From positions 1 to 19,759 of the forward strand of contig QMME01000020.1 of NCBI GenBank assembly GCA_003647095.1: a stretch of 19,759 bases of DNA. Reading direction: 5' to 3'. The number at the start of each line of letters is the position of its first letter. Positions within the stretch are counted from its first letter, which is position 1. The position numbers were made by a program, and so were the translations under genes. Under the pieces are notes generated by a model that worked only from the letters and a program-made list of their open reading frames with translations, made no database searches and had not been told where the DNA came from. The DNA comes from Deltaproteobacteria bacterium (GTDB taxonomy: Bacteria > Myxococcota > B64-G9). Positions 1 to 7,138 of this stretch are shown piece after piece.

Positions 1-144
1 CGCCTGCCCGCCGCCCGCAAGGTGATCGTACCCGGTTCCCGGCACGCCACCTGCGTCGATCGGCCAGAGGAGTTCAACCGCCTGGTACTGGATTTCTGGC
101 GGGAAGTGGAGAAGCAGCCCGCGGGCGAGGCAGCCTCGGTATAG
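1..144 (+). CDS. Alpha/beta hydrolase, C-terminal fragment (5' end outside window)
   Basis: An open frame runs from the first base to a TAG at 142-144 and gives 47 residues. The stretch PGSRHATCVDRPEEFNRLV, followed by an LDFWREV-like helix, is the usual end of an alpha/beta hydrolase. In that family the catalytic His lies in a short G-x-x-H turn, followed by 'P-x-x-F-N-x-x-x-x-x-F' in the last helix. The His here is at about residue 16 of the fragment. The nucleophile and acid residues lie upstream of the window, so substrate and exact subfamily cannot be told. The last ten or so residues are a low-complexity tail. Confidence 0.7.
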   Translation, partial: RLPAARKVIVPGSRHATCVDRPEEFNRLVLDFWREVEKQPAGEAASV

Positions 145-184
145 TCGCCTTGCTCATGCTCGCCTCCGTGGTAATGCCTCGATA

Positions 185-211
185 TTGCCCCAGCCGGCGG
201 CGCCGGGGCAA
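185..211 (+). terminator. Possible transcription-terminator hairpin after the hydrolase
   Basis: TTGCCCC at 185-191 and GGGGCAA at 205-211 can form a 7-bp stem around a GC-rich 13-base loop, about 40 bases after the hydrolase stop. No T-run follows, so it is not a classical intrinsic terminator. A role in ending the upstream transcript is inferred from position only. Confidence 0.3.
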
Positions 212-271
212 GCGCTGCAGACCGCCGCAGAGGCATCTCCCTTTGTATGCAATTAACTCTGATATTTTGGG

Positions 272-300
272 TTGACATTTGACATATTTCAGACTTAAAA
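272..300 (+). promoter_or_regulatory. Putative promoter/operator with tandem TTGACAT repeat
   Basis: The region 240-307 is much richer in A/T than its surroundings. It contains two abutting perfect copies of TTGACAT (272-278 and 279-285). The first copy holds an exact -35 hexamer, TTGACA. With a 17-base spacer the -10 position falls on TTAAAA (295-300), a weak match. Transcription would then start almost at the ATG of the ATPase at 308, which has no visible ribosome binding site, so a leaderless mRNA is possible. The repeat may instead be a regulator binding site. Confidence 0.4.
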
Positions 301-307
301 TGCAAAC

Positions 308-1624
308 ATGGATCGTGACGTCCTCCAGGTGCTGCGCAAGGACAATCCCTGGCTCGAATCTCCCGGGAATCTACAGCGCTGGCTCCGCGGACACCTTCCC
401 CATCCCCTGGTACCACGCACCATGGTCGAGCAAAGGCGGGGACGCTGGACGCAAGCGGACAAGGCACACTTGATCGTCGGCCCACGCCAGGCGGGCAAAT
501 CCACGGCGGTGTGGAGTCACCTGGCAACCCGGCCGGAGCCGGTACTGTTCATCGACTGCGAACAGGCCGCCATCCGGGCCTGGTGTCGCTCGGCGCCGCT
601 GTTTCTCGCTGACCTGGAGACCCTGGGTGCAGAGCCGACGGCCCTCCTGTTCGAGGAAGTACAGCACCTGCAAGAGGCGGGGCTTTTCCTGAAGGGAGTG
701 GTGGATCGCAAGCCGGGCGTGGAGATCTTCGTGACCGGAAGCTCGTCCTACCATCTGCGAGCGCGCACCCGCGAGTCGCTGGCCGGAAGGGCGACACGCA
801 CGCGCCTCCTGCCGTTTTCCCTGGCCGAGGTCACCCGAGATCTGGAACACGAGCCGCCCGCCTTGCGGCGGGCTCACCAGGAAGAACGCTTCGAACGGCA
901 CCTGGTGTTCGGCGGCTACCCGGAGACGTGGTTGAGCGAATCCCCCCGAGACTCGCTTACCGAGTTGGCAGGTTCGATCGTGCTGCCCGATACCAGCGAC
1001 CTGCATCGCGTCGGCCTGCCGGAAGCCTACCGGCGGCTTTTGAAACTTCTGGCCAGCCAGGTCGGCAGCCTGGTCAACGTCTCGGAATGGTCGTCGGTGC
1101 TGGGCATCAGCCGTGAAACCGTACTGGCCTATCTGGACCGGATGGAAGACGAGCACCTGGTCGCCCGCCTTTCGCCCTTCGCCGGAGGACGACGCTCGGA
1201 GTTGATCCGCCGTCCCAAGATATTCCTGGTGGACAACGGGTTGCGCAACTGGCTGTCGGGAGATCTGCGACCGCTGGAACACATCGGCAACCCGGGTCCG
1301 CTGTTCGAAAACTGGGCCTTCACGGAGTTGGACAAGGCCCTGCCCGCGGATGCCCTGCTGCATTACTGGAGAAGCACTTCGGGCACGGAGGTGGATTTCG
1401 TCATCGCTTTTTCCGACCACCTGGTGGCGGTAGAGGTCAAGGCGGATCCCATGAGCCGCCCGCGCCTTCCTCGCGGTTGCCGCAGTTTCGCCGATGCCTA
1501 CCAGCCGGCCAGGCTGGTGGTGCTAAACCGCTCCCTGGAATACTCCGGGCGCCTGGGCGAAACCGAGTTGATCTGGACCACCCCCTGGCGGCTTTGCGAA
1601 AAAGTATTCGGTTTTCCTTCCTGA
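308..1624 (+). CDS. AAA-family ATP-binding protein with DUF4143-type C-terminal domain
   Basis: This 438-residue protein belongs to the large family of prokaryotic ATPases annotated 'ATP-binding protein, DUF4143'. The Walker A loop is GPRQAGKST (58-66). The Walker B strand ends LLFEEVQ (113-119), with Glu116 where Asp is usual. A sensor-like 'VTGSSS' follows near 140. The C-terminal third carries a PD-(D/E)xK nuclease-like arrangement: E361-x-D363 in GTEVDF, then E376-x-K378 in VEVK, plus the family's 'FENW' helix. A winged-helix-like segment probably lies between. The cellular role of the family is poorly known; membership in toxin-antitoxin-like or defence contexts is sometimes suggested. 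It stands alone: the next gene starts 122 bases on with its own putative promoter. The ATG at 308 has no clear Shine-Dalgarno sequence. Confidence 0.85.
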   Translation: MDRDVLQVLRKDNPWLESPGNLQRWLRGHLPHPLVPRTMVEQRRGRWTQADKAHLIVGPRQAGKSTAVWSHLATRPEPVLFIDCEQAAIRAWCRSAPLFLADLETLGAEPTALLFEEVQHLQEAGLFLKGVVDRKPGVEIFVTGSSSYHLRARTRESLAGRATRTRLLPFSLAEVTRDLEHEPPALRRAHQEERFERHLVFGGYPETWLSESPRDSLTELAGSIVLPDTSDLHRVGLPEAYRRLLKLLASQVGSLVNVSEWSSVLGISRETVLAYLDRMEDEHLVARLSPFAGGRRSELIRRPKIFLVDNGLRNWLSGDLRPLEHIGNPGPLFENWAFTELDKALPADALLHYWRSTSGTEVDFVIAFSDHLVAVEVKADPMSRPRLPRGCRSFADAYQPARLVVLNRSLEYSGRLGETELIWTTPWRLCEKVFGFPS

Positions 1625-1674
1625 GCCGACGCCGAGATCGCAGCCGAGGCGGGAAATGCAAGGTCAAGCACTCC

Positions 1675-1703
1675 TTGCCTGCCGGCTGCTCATAAACTAT
1701 GCT
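1675..1703 (+). promoter_or_regulatory. Putative sigma-70 promoter for the S46 peptidase operon
   Basis: TTGCCT (1675-1680) and TATGCT (1698-1703) each match the -35 and -10 consensus at four of six positions, with an ideal 17-base spacer. The start point would be near 1710, leaving a leader of roughly 37 bases before the ATG at 1747. The upstream in-frame start codon at 1699 lies inside this -10 box, which argues against that longer start. Confidence 0.4.
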
Positions 1704-1746
1704 GCCGGCCGTGATGAGCGTTCTCAACCAGCACAGGAGGTTGGCA

Positions 1747-3822
1747 ATGAAAGGTCATGCTTCTGCTGTCCGTACCACCGCAGTCTTGCTGGTGCTGTTC
1801 CTGGCGAGCCCCCCCGCCGGGGCCGAGGAAGGCATGTGGACCTTCGACAATCCGCCCCTGAAGGCCCTGTCCGCCAAGTACGGCTTCGAACCGGACGCCA
1901 AGTGGCTGGAACACGTGCGCCTGTCGGCGGTGCGCTTCATGGACGGCGGCTCCGGTTCCTTCGTCAGCGCCCATGGCCTGGTGCTCACCAACCATCACGT
2001 GGCCGTGGGCCAGTTGCAGAAGATGTCCCGTGCCGGCCGGGACTACGTCAAGACCGGCTTCTACGCCGCCCGGCCGAAAGACGAGATCAAGTGCCCCGAC
2101 CTGGAACTCAACGTCCTCGACAACATGAACGACGTTACCGCCAAGGTGCTGGCGGCGGCCCGGGGCAAGCGCGGCGAGGCCGCCATCAAGGCCCGCCGGG
2201 CCGAGCGGGCTCGCCTGGCCGAGGAGGCCAAGAAAAAGACCGGCCTGGAGTGCGAGGTGATCAGCCTCTACCAGGGCGGCGAGTACTGGCTGTACTGCTA
2301 TCGCAAGTACACCGACGTGCGCCTGGTGTTCGCCCCCGAGCGCCAGGCGGCCTACTTCGGCGGCGACCACGACAACTTCACCTACCCGCGCCACGATCTC
2401 GACTTCGCCCTGTTCCGCGTCTGGCAGGACGGCAAGCCCTTGCAGCCCCAGCACTACCTGCGCTTCAACCGCCGGGGCGCGGCCCGGGGCGAGCTGGTAT
2501 TCGTGGTGGGACATCCCGGCCGTACCCAGCGCCTGTATACCGTCAAGCAGCTCGAGTTCGACCGCGACCACGGTTTTCCCCTGCGCCTGGAATTCTTCGA
2601 GACCACCATCGCCGCCCTGGAGAAGTACTCCCAGCGTGGGCCCGAACAGCGGCGCCGGGCCCTGGTACGCATATTCGCCTTCAACAACGCCAAGAAGGCC
2701 TACGGCGGCATGTACCAGGCCATCAAGGCTCCCGGTTTCATGGAACGCTTCAGCAAGACTGAGCAACGCTTTCGCCAGCGAGTGGCCTCGCGGAAAGAAT
2801 GGCAGCGGCAATACGGCAGCGCCTGGGACGAAATCGCCACCACCCTGGACAAGTACGAAGCGGAGTTGACCCGCCGCTCCCTGCACAACCTCTGGGGAGC
2901 CTCCCTGGCCGGCAAGGCCATCACCATCGTCAAGCTGGTGGGCGAGTTGCAGAAGCCGGATGCCGAGCGCCTGGACGGCTTTCACCAGGCCCAGCTCGAC
3001 CGGCTCAGGTTCAATCTGTTCTCACCGGCCCCGGTGTATCCAGACTTCGAGGCGGTGACCCTGGAAGTGGCCCTGCGCTTCGCCCTGAAACACCTGCCCG
3101 CCGACGACCCCTTCGCCAAGGTACTCGGTGAACTGGGTGATCCGCGCCAGGCCGCCGAGCGCCTGTGCCGGCAGAGCAAGCTTAAAGACCCGGCCTTCCG
3201 CAAGCAACTGGTGCAGGGCGGGCCCACGGCCGTGGCCAAGTGCAACGACCCGCTCATCGTCCTGGCCAGGAAGCTGGTACCCATCCTGGTCGCCGACGAG
3301 CACTGGCGCAAGCAGACCGTGGACGCGGTCATCACTCCCGCCAGCGAACGTATCGGCCAGGCGCGTTTCGCCGCCTTCGGAAAGGATGTCTACCCGGATG
3401 CCACCTTCAGCCTGCGCCTGAGCTACGGCACGGTGCGCGGCTATCCCATGAACGGTACCCTGGCCCCTTACCAGACCACTCTCTACGGCCTGTTCGACCG
3501 CTCCCTGGGCTTCGACCGCCAGGGCGAGTGGAGCCTGCCCGAGCGTTTCTGGCAACGTCGAAACCACCTGGACCTGGCCACCCCGGTCAACTTCGTCTGC
3601 GACTGCGACATCATCGGCGGCAATTCCGGCTCGCCGGTGATCAACCGCCGGGCCGAGCTGGTGGGGCTGGTCTTCGATGGCAACATCGAGAGCCTGGCCG
3701 GGCGTTACTTCTTCGATGACACCGTCAACCGCACCGTGTCGGTGCACAGCGCCTATATCATCGAGGCCCTGCGCAAGCTCTACGATGCCGGGGACCTGGC
3801 CGACGAGTTGGAAATGCCGTGA
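1747..3822 (+). CDS. S46 family dipeptidyl-peptidase (DPP7-like), secreted
   Basis: This 691-residue protein is a serine peptidase of family S46, which removes dipeptides from the N-terminus of peptides in the periplasm. The ATG at 1747 follows AGGAGG (1735-1740) by 6 bases and opens a clear signal peptide (LLVLFLASPPAGA, cleavage near residue 25). Family landmarks are all present: the catalytic His in VLTNHH (83-84), Asp219 in the PRHDLDF motif, and the nucleophile Ser627 in GGNSGSP. The residue 18 positions after the Ser is Gly645 (VFDGN). In characterised members Gly at this place goes with DPP7-type hydrophobic or broad P1 preference, whereas Arg marks Asp/Glu-specific DPP11. Length fits the family (about 700). 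It is the first gene of a coupled unit; its TGA overlaps the next start. Confidence 0.92.
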   Translation: MKGHASAVRTTAVLLVLFLASPPAGAEEGMWTFDNPPLKALSAKYGFEPDAKWLEHVRLSAVRFMDGGSGSFVSAHGLVLTNHHVAVGQLQKMSRAGRDYVKTGFYAARPKDEIKCPDLELNVLDNMNDVTAKVLAAARGKRGEAAIKARRAERARLAEEAKKKTGLECEVISLYQGGEYWLYCYRKYTDVRLVFAPERQAAYFGGDHDNFTYPRHDLDFALFRVWQDGKPLQPQHYLRFNRRGAARGELVFVVGHPGRTQRLYTVKQLEFDRDHGFPLRLEFFETTIAALEKYSQRGPEQRRRALVRIFAFNNAKKAYGGMYQAIKAPGFMERFSKTEQRFRQRVASRKEWQRQYGSAWDEIATTLDKYEAELTRRSLHNLWGASLAGKAITIVKLVGELQKPDAERLDGFHQAQLDRLRFNLFSPAPVYPDFEAVTLEVALRFALKHLPADDPFAKVLGELGDPRQAAERLCRQSKLKDPAFRKQLVQGGPTAVAKCNDPLIVLARKLVPILVADEHWRKQTVDAVITPASERIGQARFAAFGKDVYPDATFSLRLSYGTVRGYPMNGTLAPYQTTLYGLFDRSLGFDRQGEWSLPERFWQRRNHLDLATPVNFVCDCDIIGGNSGSPVINRRAELVGLVFDGNIESLAGRYFFDDTVNRTVSVHSAYIIEALRKLYDAGDLADELEMP

Positions 3823-4712
3823 GCCAGCGTCTCAAGCAAGACATCGAGGTTCGCTGTGCCTCCTGCCGGCGTACCTTCACCACCAAGCAAGCGGGACGCA
3901 TCCGCTGCCGCTGGTGTCACAGCGAGGTGGAACTCGAGGTACCTGCGGAGTTGCTGGCTGAACCCGGGGATCCGCCCGGCGATGCGGACCGGCAGCCGAC
4001 ACCGGAAGCTGTCGCCGACGCCACCGGCCCGGCCCCGGAAACCGCCGGCGGGGAAGAACGAGAAGCCCTTCCGGATCCAGTCGTCACCTTCCCGAGATCC
4101 GGCTCCGGCCCGGTACCCTGGGAGTCCGGCACCGCCGGCCGGGTACGGAAATTCTTCGAGACCGTGCACCAGGTCATGTTGCGACCGGCCGACTTCTTCT
4201 CCCGGCTGGGCGAGGACGGCCCCCTGCTGCGAGCGGTGATCTTCGGCTGGCTGCTGGCAGCGACGGCAGCCGCCCTGTTCGCCGCCTCGGCTCTGTGGGA
4301 GTTGGGGCGCAACCCCCAGGCCTGGTTGGACACCGTGGGGCTGCAGCCCGGACAGGAGCCCCAGCAACTGCTCGACCGGGCCGCCGTGGTGCTGCGCCTG
4401 ATGCTGTGGACATCTCCCCTGCTGGGGCTGCTCAACGTGCTGCTGACAGCGCTGGCATACCACCTGGGAATATGGCTGCTGGCTCCCGGCCCGAGATCCT
4501 TCCGGCAGACCCTGCGGGTGACCGCCTACGGCTGCGCACCGCTGGTGTTGGTGGTGGTGCCGGTATTCGGACAGCTGCTGGGCAGCTTCTGGTCCTTGTG
4601 GGTGCAAATCGTGGGCCTGGCGGTGGTGCACCGCCTGGCGCTGGCCCGCGCCGCGGTGGCGGTGCTCATCCCCTCCACCCTGGCTCTGTTGTTGCTGGGA
4701 ATGCTAGTCTGA
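3819..4712 (+). CDS. Zinc-ribbon and Yip1-like integral membrane protein
   Basis: The 297-residue product begins with a zinc-ribbon finger of the MJ0042 kind: C13-x2-C16 and C30-x2-C33. An acidic, proline-rich linker (about 45-100) follows. The C-terminal half resembles the Yip1 family: an amphipathic 'LRPADFFSRL' entry helix, then about five hydrophobic segments spread from about 140 to the end. The GTG start at 3819 overlaps the peptidase TGA (GTGA), indicating translational coupling. The Shine-Dalgarno signal is weak, as is common for overlapped genes. Proteins of this build are usually annotated only as zinc-ribbon or Yip1 domain proteins and have no established function in bacteria. A role in envelope trafficking or in anchoring the neighbouring gene products is only a guess. 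Confidence 0.75.
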   Translation: MSQRLKQDIEVRCASCRRTFTTKQAGRIRCRWCHSEVELEVPAELLAEPGDPPGDADRQPTPEAVADATGPAPETAGGEEREALPDPVVTFPRSGSGPVPWESGTAGRVRKFFETVHQVMLRPADFFSRLGEDGPLLRAVIFGWLLAATAAALFAASALWELGRNPQAWLDTVGLQPGQEPQQLLDRAAVVLRLMLWTSPLLGLLNVLLTALAYHLGIWLLAPGPRSFRQTLRVTAYGCAPLVLVVVPVFGQLLGSFWSLWVQIVGLAVVHRLALARAAVAVLIPSTLALLLLGMLV

Positions 4713-4726
4713 ACGGGGAGGACGTC

Positions 4727-5872
4727 ATGAAGCATCTATCCACCTATCTGCTCGTACTGTGTTTATTTGCCGGCAGCACCCGGGCCGGCACGCCGGCCTG
4801 CCCGGCCGAGAGCCAGCAGGATCGCCGAGCCCGGTCCCTGTACGAAGAGGCCCTGGTACAGGAGGCCACGGGCAACCTGGGGGCGGCCCGGGAGATGTAC
4901 CAGCGCCTGGTCAAGGAGCATCCTGGCAGCCCCGCCGCCTGCTGGGGGGCGGCGCGGCTGGAGCGCATGGCCCGCGGCCAGGGCTTCGTCAACAAGGAAG
5001 GCCGGGCCCAGTTCATCATCGGCACCACCAGCTTCGGCGCCTGGACGGGCTTCGCCATCGCCAACATCGCCGCCCTGGGCGACTCCGAGTTCAGTTTCGA
5101 CGAGACCAAGGCCATCATCTGGGGCAGCATCGGAGGAGCGGCGGCCGGACTGGTGCCGGCCATCGTTTTCTCCAGTGATCTGTCCATGTCCACGGGACGG
5201 GCAACCATGATCAACTTCGGCTGGACCTGGGGTGCCTGGCACGGGCTGGCGTTTGCCACCATTCCCGACGGCGATCTCAACGCCCAGGGCATGATGGGAC
5301 TGGCCCTGGGGCTGAGCGCCCTGGGCTGGGGCGGCACCTTCGCCCTCACCCACTACCTCGACGTCGCCGACGGCGACGCGGCGTTGATCTCCTCGGCCGC
5401 CGTCTGGGCCACCTGGATCACCGCCGCCACCGGTGCCCTCGTTTCCGAGGACTTCTTCAGCGACGAGAAACTCTACCTGTCGATGCTGTTGGCCGGCGGC
5501 GACGCGGGCCTGGCCGCCGCGGCCCTGTTTTCCGGGAAGCTGGACATGAGCGCCGGCCGGGTGGGGCTGATCAACCTGGGCGGTTCCCTGGGAGCACTGC
5601 TGGGATTCGGCATCACCTTCCTGGCCGAGCCGGACAGCTACCGCGTCGGGGTGGGGTTGACCCTGGGGCTGTCGCTGGCCGGGCTGGGCCTGACTACCTT
5701 CCTCACTCGCAACTACGACGAACCGGCCCCGGCCAGCAGCGGGCTGGCCCTCGTCGAACACACCCGGGAAGGCTGGGTCATTTCCGCCCCGGTGCCGCGG
5801 CTGCTGCCGCTGCGCAACCAGGGACGGACCTCGCTGGGCCTGGCGGTGCCCCTGTTGGGAGGCAGCTTCTGA
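4727..5872 (+). CDS. Exported TPR protein with four ~60-residue hydrophobic repeats
   Basis: I do not recognise this 381-residue protein. The ATG at 4727 follows GGGGAGG (4715-4721) by 5 bases, and a signal peptide (YLLVLCLFAGSTRA, cleavage near 20-21) confirms this start over longer open frames. Residues 33-66 look like one TPR unit. From residue 92 there are four tandem repeats: about 92-156, 157-216, 217-276 and 277-335. Three open with a 'GR-x3-I' signature (GRAQFIIG, GRATMINFG, GRVGLINLG). Each holds two glycine/alanine-rich hydrophobic helices, so about eight membrane segments in all. The tail is polar, then hydrophobic, and ends GSF, recalling the terminal Phe of outer-membrane proteins, although the body looks helical. 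It sits 14 bases after the Yip1-like gene and 1 base before the transglutaminase-like gene. Confidence 0.75.
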   Translation: MKHLSTYLLVLCLFAGSTRAGTPACPAESQQDRRARSLYEEALVQEATGNLGAAREMYQRLVKEHPGSPAACWGAARLERMARGQGFVNKEGRAQFIIGTTSFGAWTGFAIANIAALGDSEFSFDETKAIIWGSIGGAAAGLVPAIVFSSDLSMSTGRATMINFGWTWGAWHGLAFATIPDGDLNAQGMMGLALGLSALGWGGTFALTHYLDVADGDAALISSAAVWATWITAATGALVSEDFFSDEKLYLSMLLAGGDAGLAAAALFSGKLDMSAGRVGLINLGGSLGALLGFGITFLAEPDSYRVGVGLTLGLSLAGLGLTTFLTRNYDEPAPASSGLALVEHTREGWVISAPVPRLLPLRNQGRTSLGLAVPLLGGSF

Positions 5873-5873
5873 T

Positions 5874-6542
5874 ATGAGCGATCAGTCCGCCGGTGCCATG
5901 TCGGAATACCTGGGTAGTGGAGAAATCGTCACCCCGAACCTGCCGGCGGTGACTTCCCTGGCCGCGCGGCTGGTCCCGGCGGGCACACCGCTGCCGCAGT
6001 CAGCCCGCGCGCTTTTCGAGTGGGTACGTGACAACATCGCCTACGACGTGACCAGTCCCTTTTTCCTGCCCGAACACTACCGCCCGGACTTCATCCTGGA
6101 GCGGCGCCGGGGCTTCTGCATCCCCAAGGCGGTGCTGCTGGCGGCGCTGGCCCGGGCCGCGGGCATTCCGGCACGGCTGGTGTTCGCCGACATCGTCAAC
6201 CACCTGTCGCCAGCGGAACTGCGCCAGCAGATGGGCACCGATGTCTTCGCTTATCATTGCTACAACGAACTGTGGCTGGCAGGACGCTGGGTCAAAGTGG
6301 TCTGTTCCTTCGATGCCGCCCTGTGCGCCCGCCACGGCTTTCCCCTGGTCGAGTTCGACGGCCGGAACGACGCTTTGTTTCCCTCCCACGATACCTCCGG
6401 GCGCCCCTTCATCGAGTACGTGCGTACTCACGGTCCCCGCGCCGACTTGCCGCTGTCAGAAGTCCTCGACGCCTGGCAGCAGAGCTACGGCAGTGAACGG
6501 GTGGCTCTGTGGCGCCGTATGCTGGAACAGGCCGGGTATTAA
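5874..6542 (+). CDS. Transglutaminase-like (papain-fold) domain protein
   Basis: The 222-residue protein carries the transglutaminase-like core. The catalytic Cys82 is in GFCIPKAVLLAAL, His128 in AYHCYNELWL, and Asp147 in VCSFD, in the spacing and order usual for the family. Bacterial members are cysteine peptidases, amidases or crosslinking enzymes; which applies here cannot be read from sequence. No signal peptide is visible, so the product is probably cytoplasmic. The ATG at 5874 lies one base after the previous stop, with GGGAGG at 5857-5862 as ribosome binding site. It is the last gene of the S46 peptidase unit. An extremely AT-rich stretch begins at its stop codon. Confidence 0.85.
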   Translation: MSDQSAGAMSEYLGSGEIVTPNLPAVTSLAARLVPAGTPLPQSARALFEWVRDNIAYDVTSPFFLPEHYRPDFILERRRGFCIPKAVLLAALARAAGIPARLVFADIVNHLSPAELRQQMGTDVFAYHCYNELWLAGRWVKVVCSFDAALCARHGFPLVEFDGRNDALFPSHDTSGRPFIEYVRTHGPRADLPLSEVLDAWQQSYGSERVALWRRMLEQAGY

Positions 6543-6559
6543 AATATAAATTTATATTT
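6542..6559. repeat. Perfect 18-bp AT palindrome
   Basis: AAATATAAATTTATATTT is a perfect self-complementary 18-mer lying directly on the stop codon of the transglutaminase-like gene and upstream of the promoter at 6570. In this GC-rich setting the whole stretch 6541-6600 is nearly all A/T. It may act as an UP element or as a binding site for a nucleoid or regulatory protein. Confidence 0.6.
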
Positions 6560-6569
6560 ATATAATTTA

Positions 6570-6597
6570 TTGACGATTACCACGAAAATTATATATA
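6570..6597 (+). promoter_or_regulatory. Strong putative sigma-70 promoter of the H1-like gene
   Basis: TTGACG (6570-6575) matches the -35 consensus at five of six positions. It is followed after 16 bases by TATATA (6592-6597), five of six for the -10 box; overlapping registers give spacers up to 18. The AT tract upstream (6541-6569) is placed like an UP element. The predicted start near 6604 leaves a leader of about 50 bases. In the leader, CCTGG (6618-6622) could pair with CCAGG (6640-6644) and partly cover the ribosome binding site. Confidence 0.6.
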
Positions 6598-6655
6598 TAG
6601 TTTCCGACAACAGGATACCTGGTAAAAACCATTCTGCCCCCAGGAGGCCAACCCC

Positions 6656-7132
6656 ATGAAGAAAACCAGCAAGACCGAGAAGAAGGCTGCCCGGAAAAAG
6701 CCCACCAAGAAAGCCGCCAAACCGGCCGGTAAGAAAGCCGCCGGGAAAAAGTCCCCCGGCAAACGTCTCACCGACAAGCAGCGCCTGCTGGTGCTGGCCA
6801 AGTACGAAAAGCTCCTGGCCGCGGGCATGAAAGCCCCCCAGGCTGCCAAGAAGGTCGGCGTGAGCTACATCACCCTGTTGGCCTGGCGCAAGAAACTCGG
6901 CAAGACCTCGACCGCCAAGCCCGGTCGCAAACCCGGTCGCCATTCCGCCAAGAAGGCCAAAAAGGCGGCCCGGAAGTCCTCCCGGAAGGGCAGTCGCAAG
7001 ACCGCCAAAAAGACCAGGAAGGCCGCTCCTTCCGGCAGCACCGAGTCCCTCATCCTGATCACCCCCAGCGGCTACCGCATCGAGGGCATCTCCCCCCGTG
7101 ATCTGATCACGATCATGAAGTCTCTGGGATAG
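6656..7132 (+). CDS. Lysine-rich histone-H1-like DNA-binding protein with transposase-type HTH core
   Basis: The 158-residue product has four visible parts. Residues 1-37 form a Lys/Ala/Pro-rich tail with KKAA and KKPTKK repeats, like bacterial H1-like proteins and AlgP. Residues about 38-82 form a helix-turn-helix (AAKKVGVSYITLLAWRKKLG) of the kind found in small transposase subunits such as IS66 TnpA or IS3 OrfA. Residues about 83-125 are a second Lys/Arg-rich tail. The end (LILITPSGYRIEGISPRDL and the helix after it) resembles the short C-terminal module that follows the HTH in IS66-type TnpA. It very probably binds DNA; a nucleoid-structuring role is inferred from the tails. AGGAGG (6642-6647) lies 8 bases before the ATG. 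No second transposase gene or terminal repeats flank it, so it looks like a stand-alone, host-adapted protein. Confidence 0.8.
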   Translation: MKKTSKTEKKAARKKPTKKAAKPAGKKAAGKKSPGKRLTDKQRLLVLAKYEKLLAAGMKAPQAAKKVGVSYITLLAWRKKLGKTSTAKPGRKPGRHSAKKAKKAARKSSRKGSRKTAKKTRKAAPSGSTESLILITPSGYRIEGISPRDLITIMKSLG

Positions 7133-7138
7133 GCCGGT

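Noticed and set aside
371..1420. 349-codon minus-strand frame opposite the DUF4143 ATPase
   Set aside because: Shadow of a gene with clear Walker and nuclease-like motifs; the translation shows no family signature.
1656..2762. 368-codon plus-strand frame overlapping the start of the S46 peptidase
   Set aside because: Arg/Pro/Gly-rich out-of-frame reading with no domain; the peptidase frame explains the region.
1690..2985. 431-codon open frame on the minus strand inside the S46 peptidase gene
   Set aside because: It lies opposite a gene with full catalytic motifs. Its translation is low-complexity G/A/V/L-rich, as expected from antisense reading of GC-rich codons, and has no recognisable domain.
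4295..4726. Longer upstream start for the TPR/repeat protein
   Set aside because: It would overlap over 400 bases of the Yip1-like gene and destroy the signal peptide; the ATG at 4727 has a strong ribosome site.
7098..7110. GTGATC-T-GATCAC dyad near the end of the H1-like gene
   Set aside because: Lies within well-supported codons (R-D-L-I-T) and shows no promoter or terminator context.
6656..7132. An insertion-sequence remnant (IS66-like) as explanation for the HTH protein
   Set aside because: No TnpB or TnpC frame and no terminal inverted repeats are visible nearby; the gene is intact with its own promoter.
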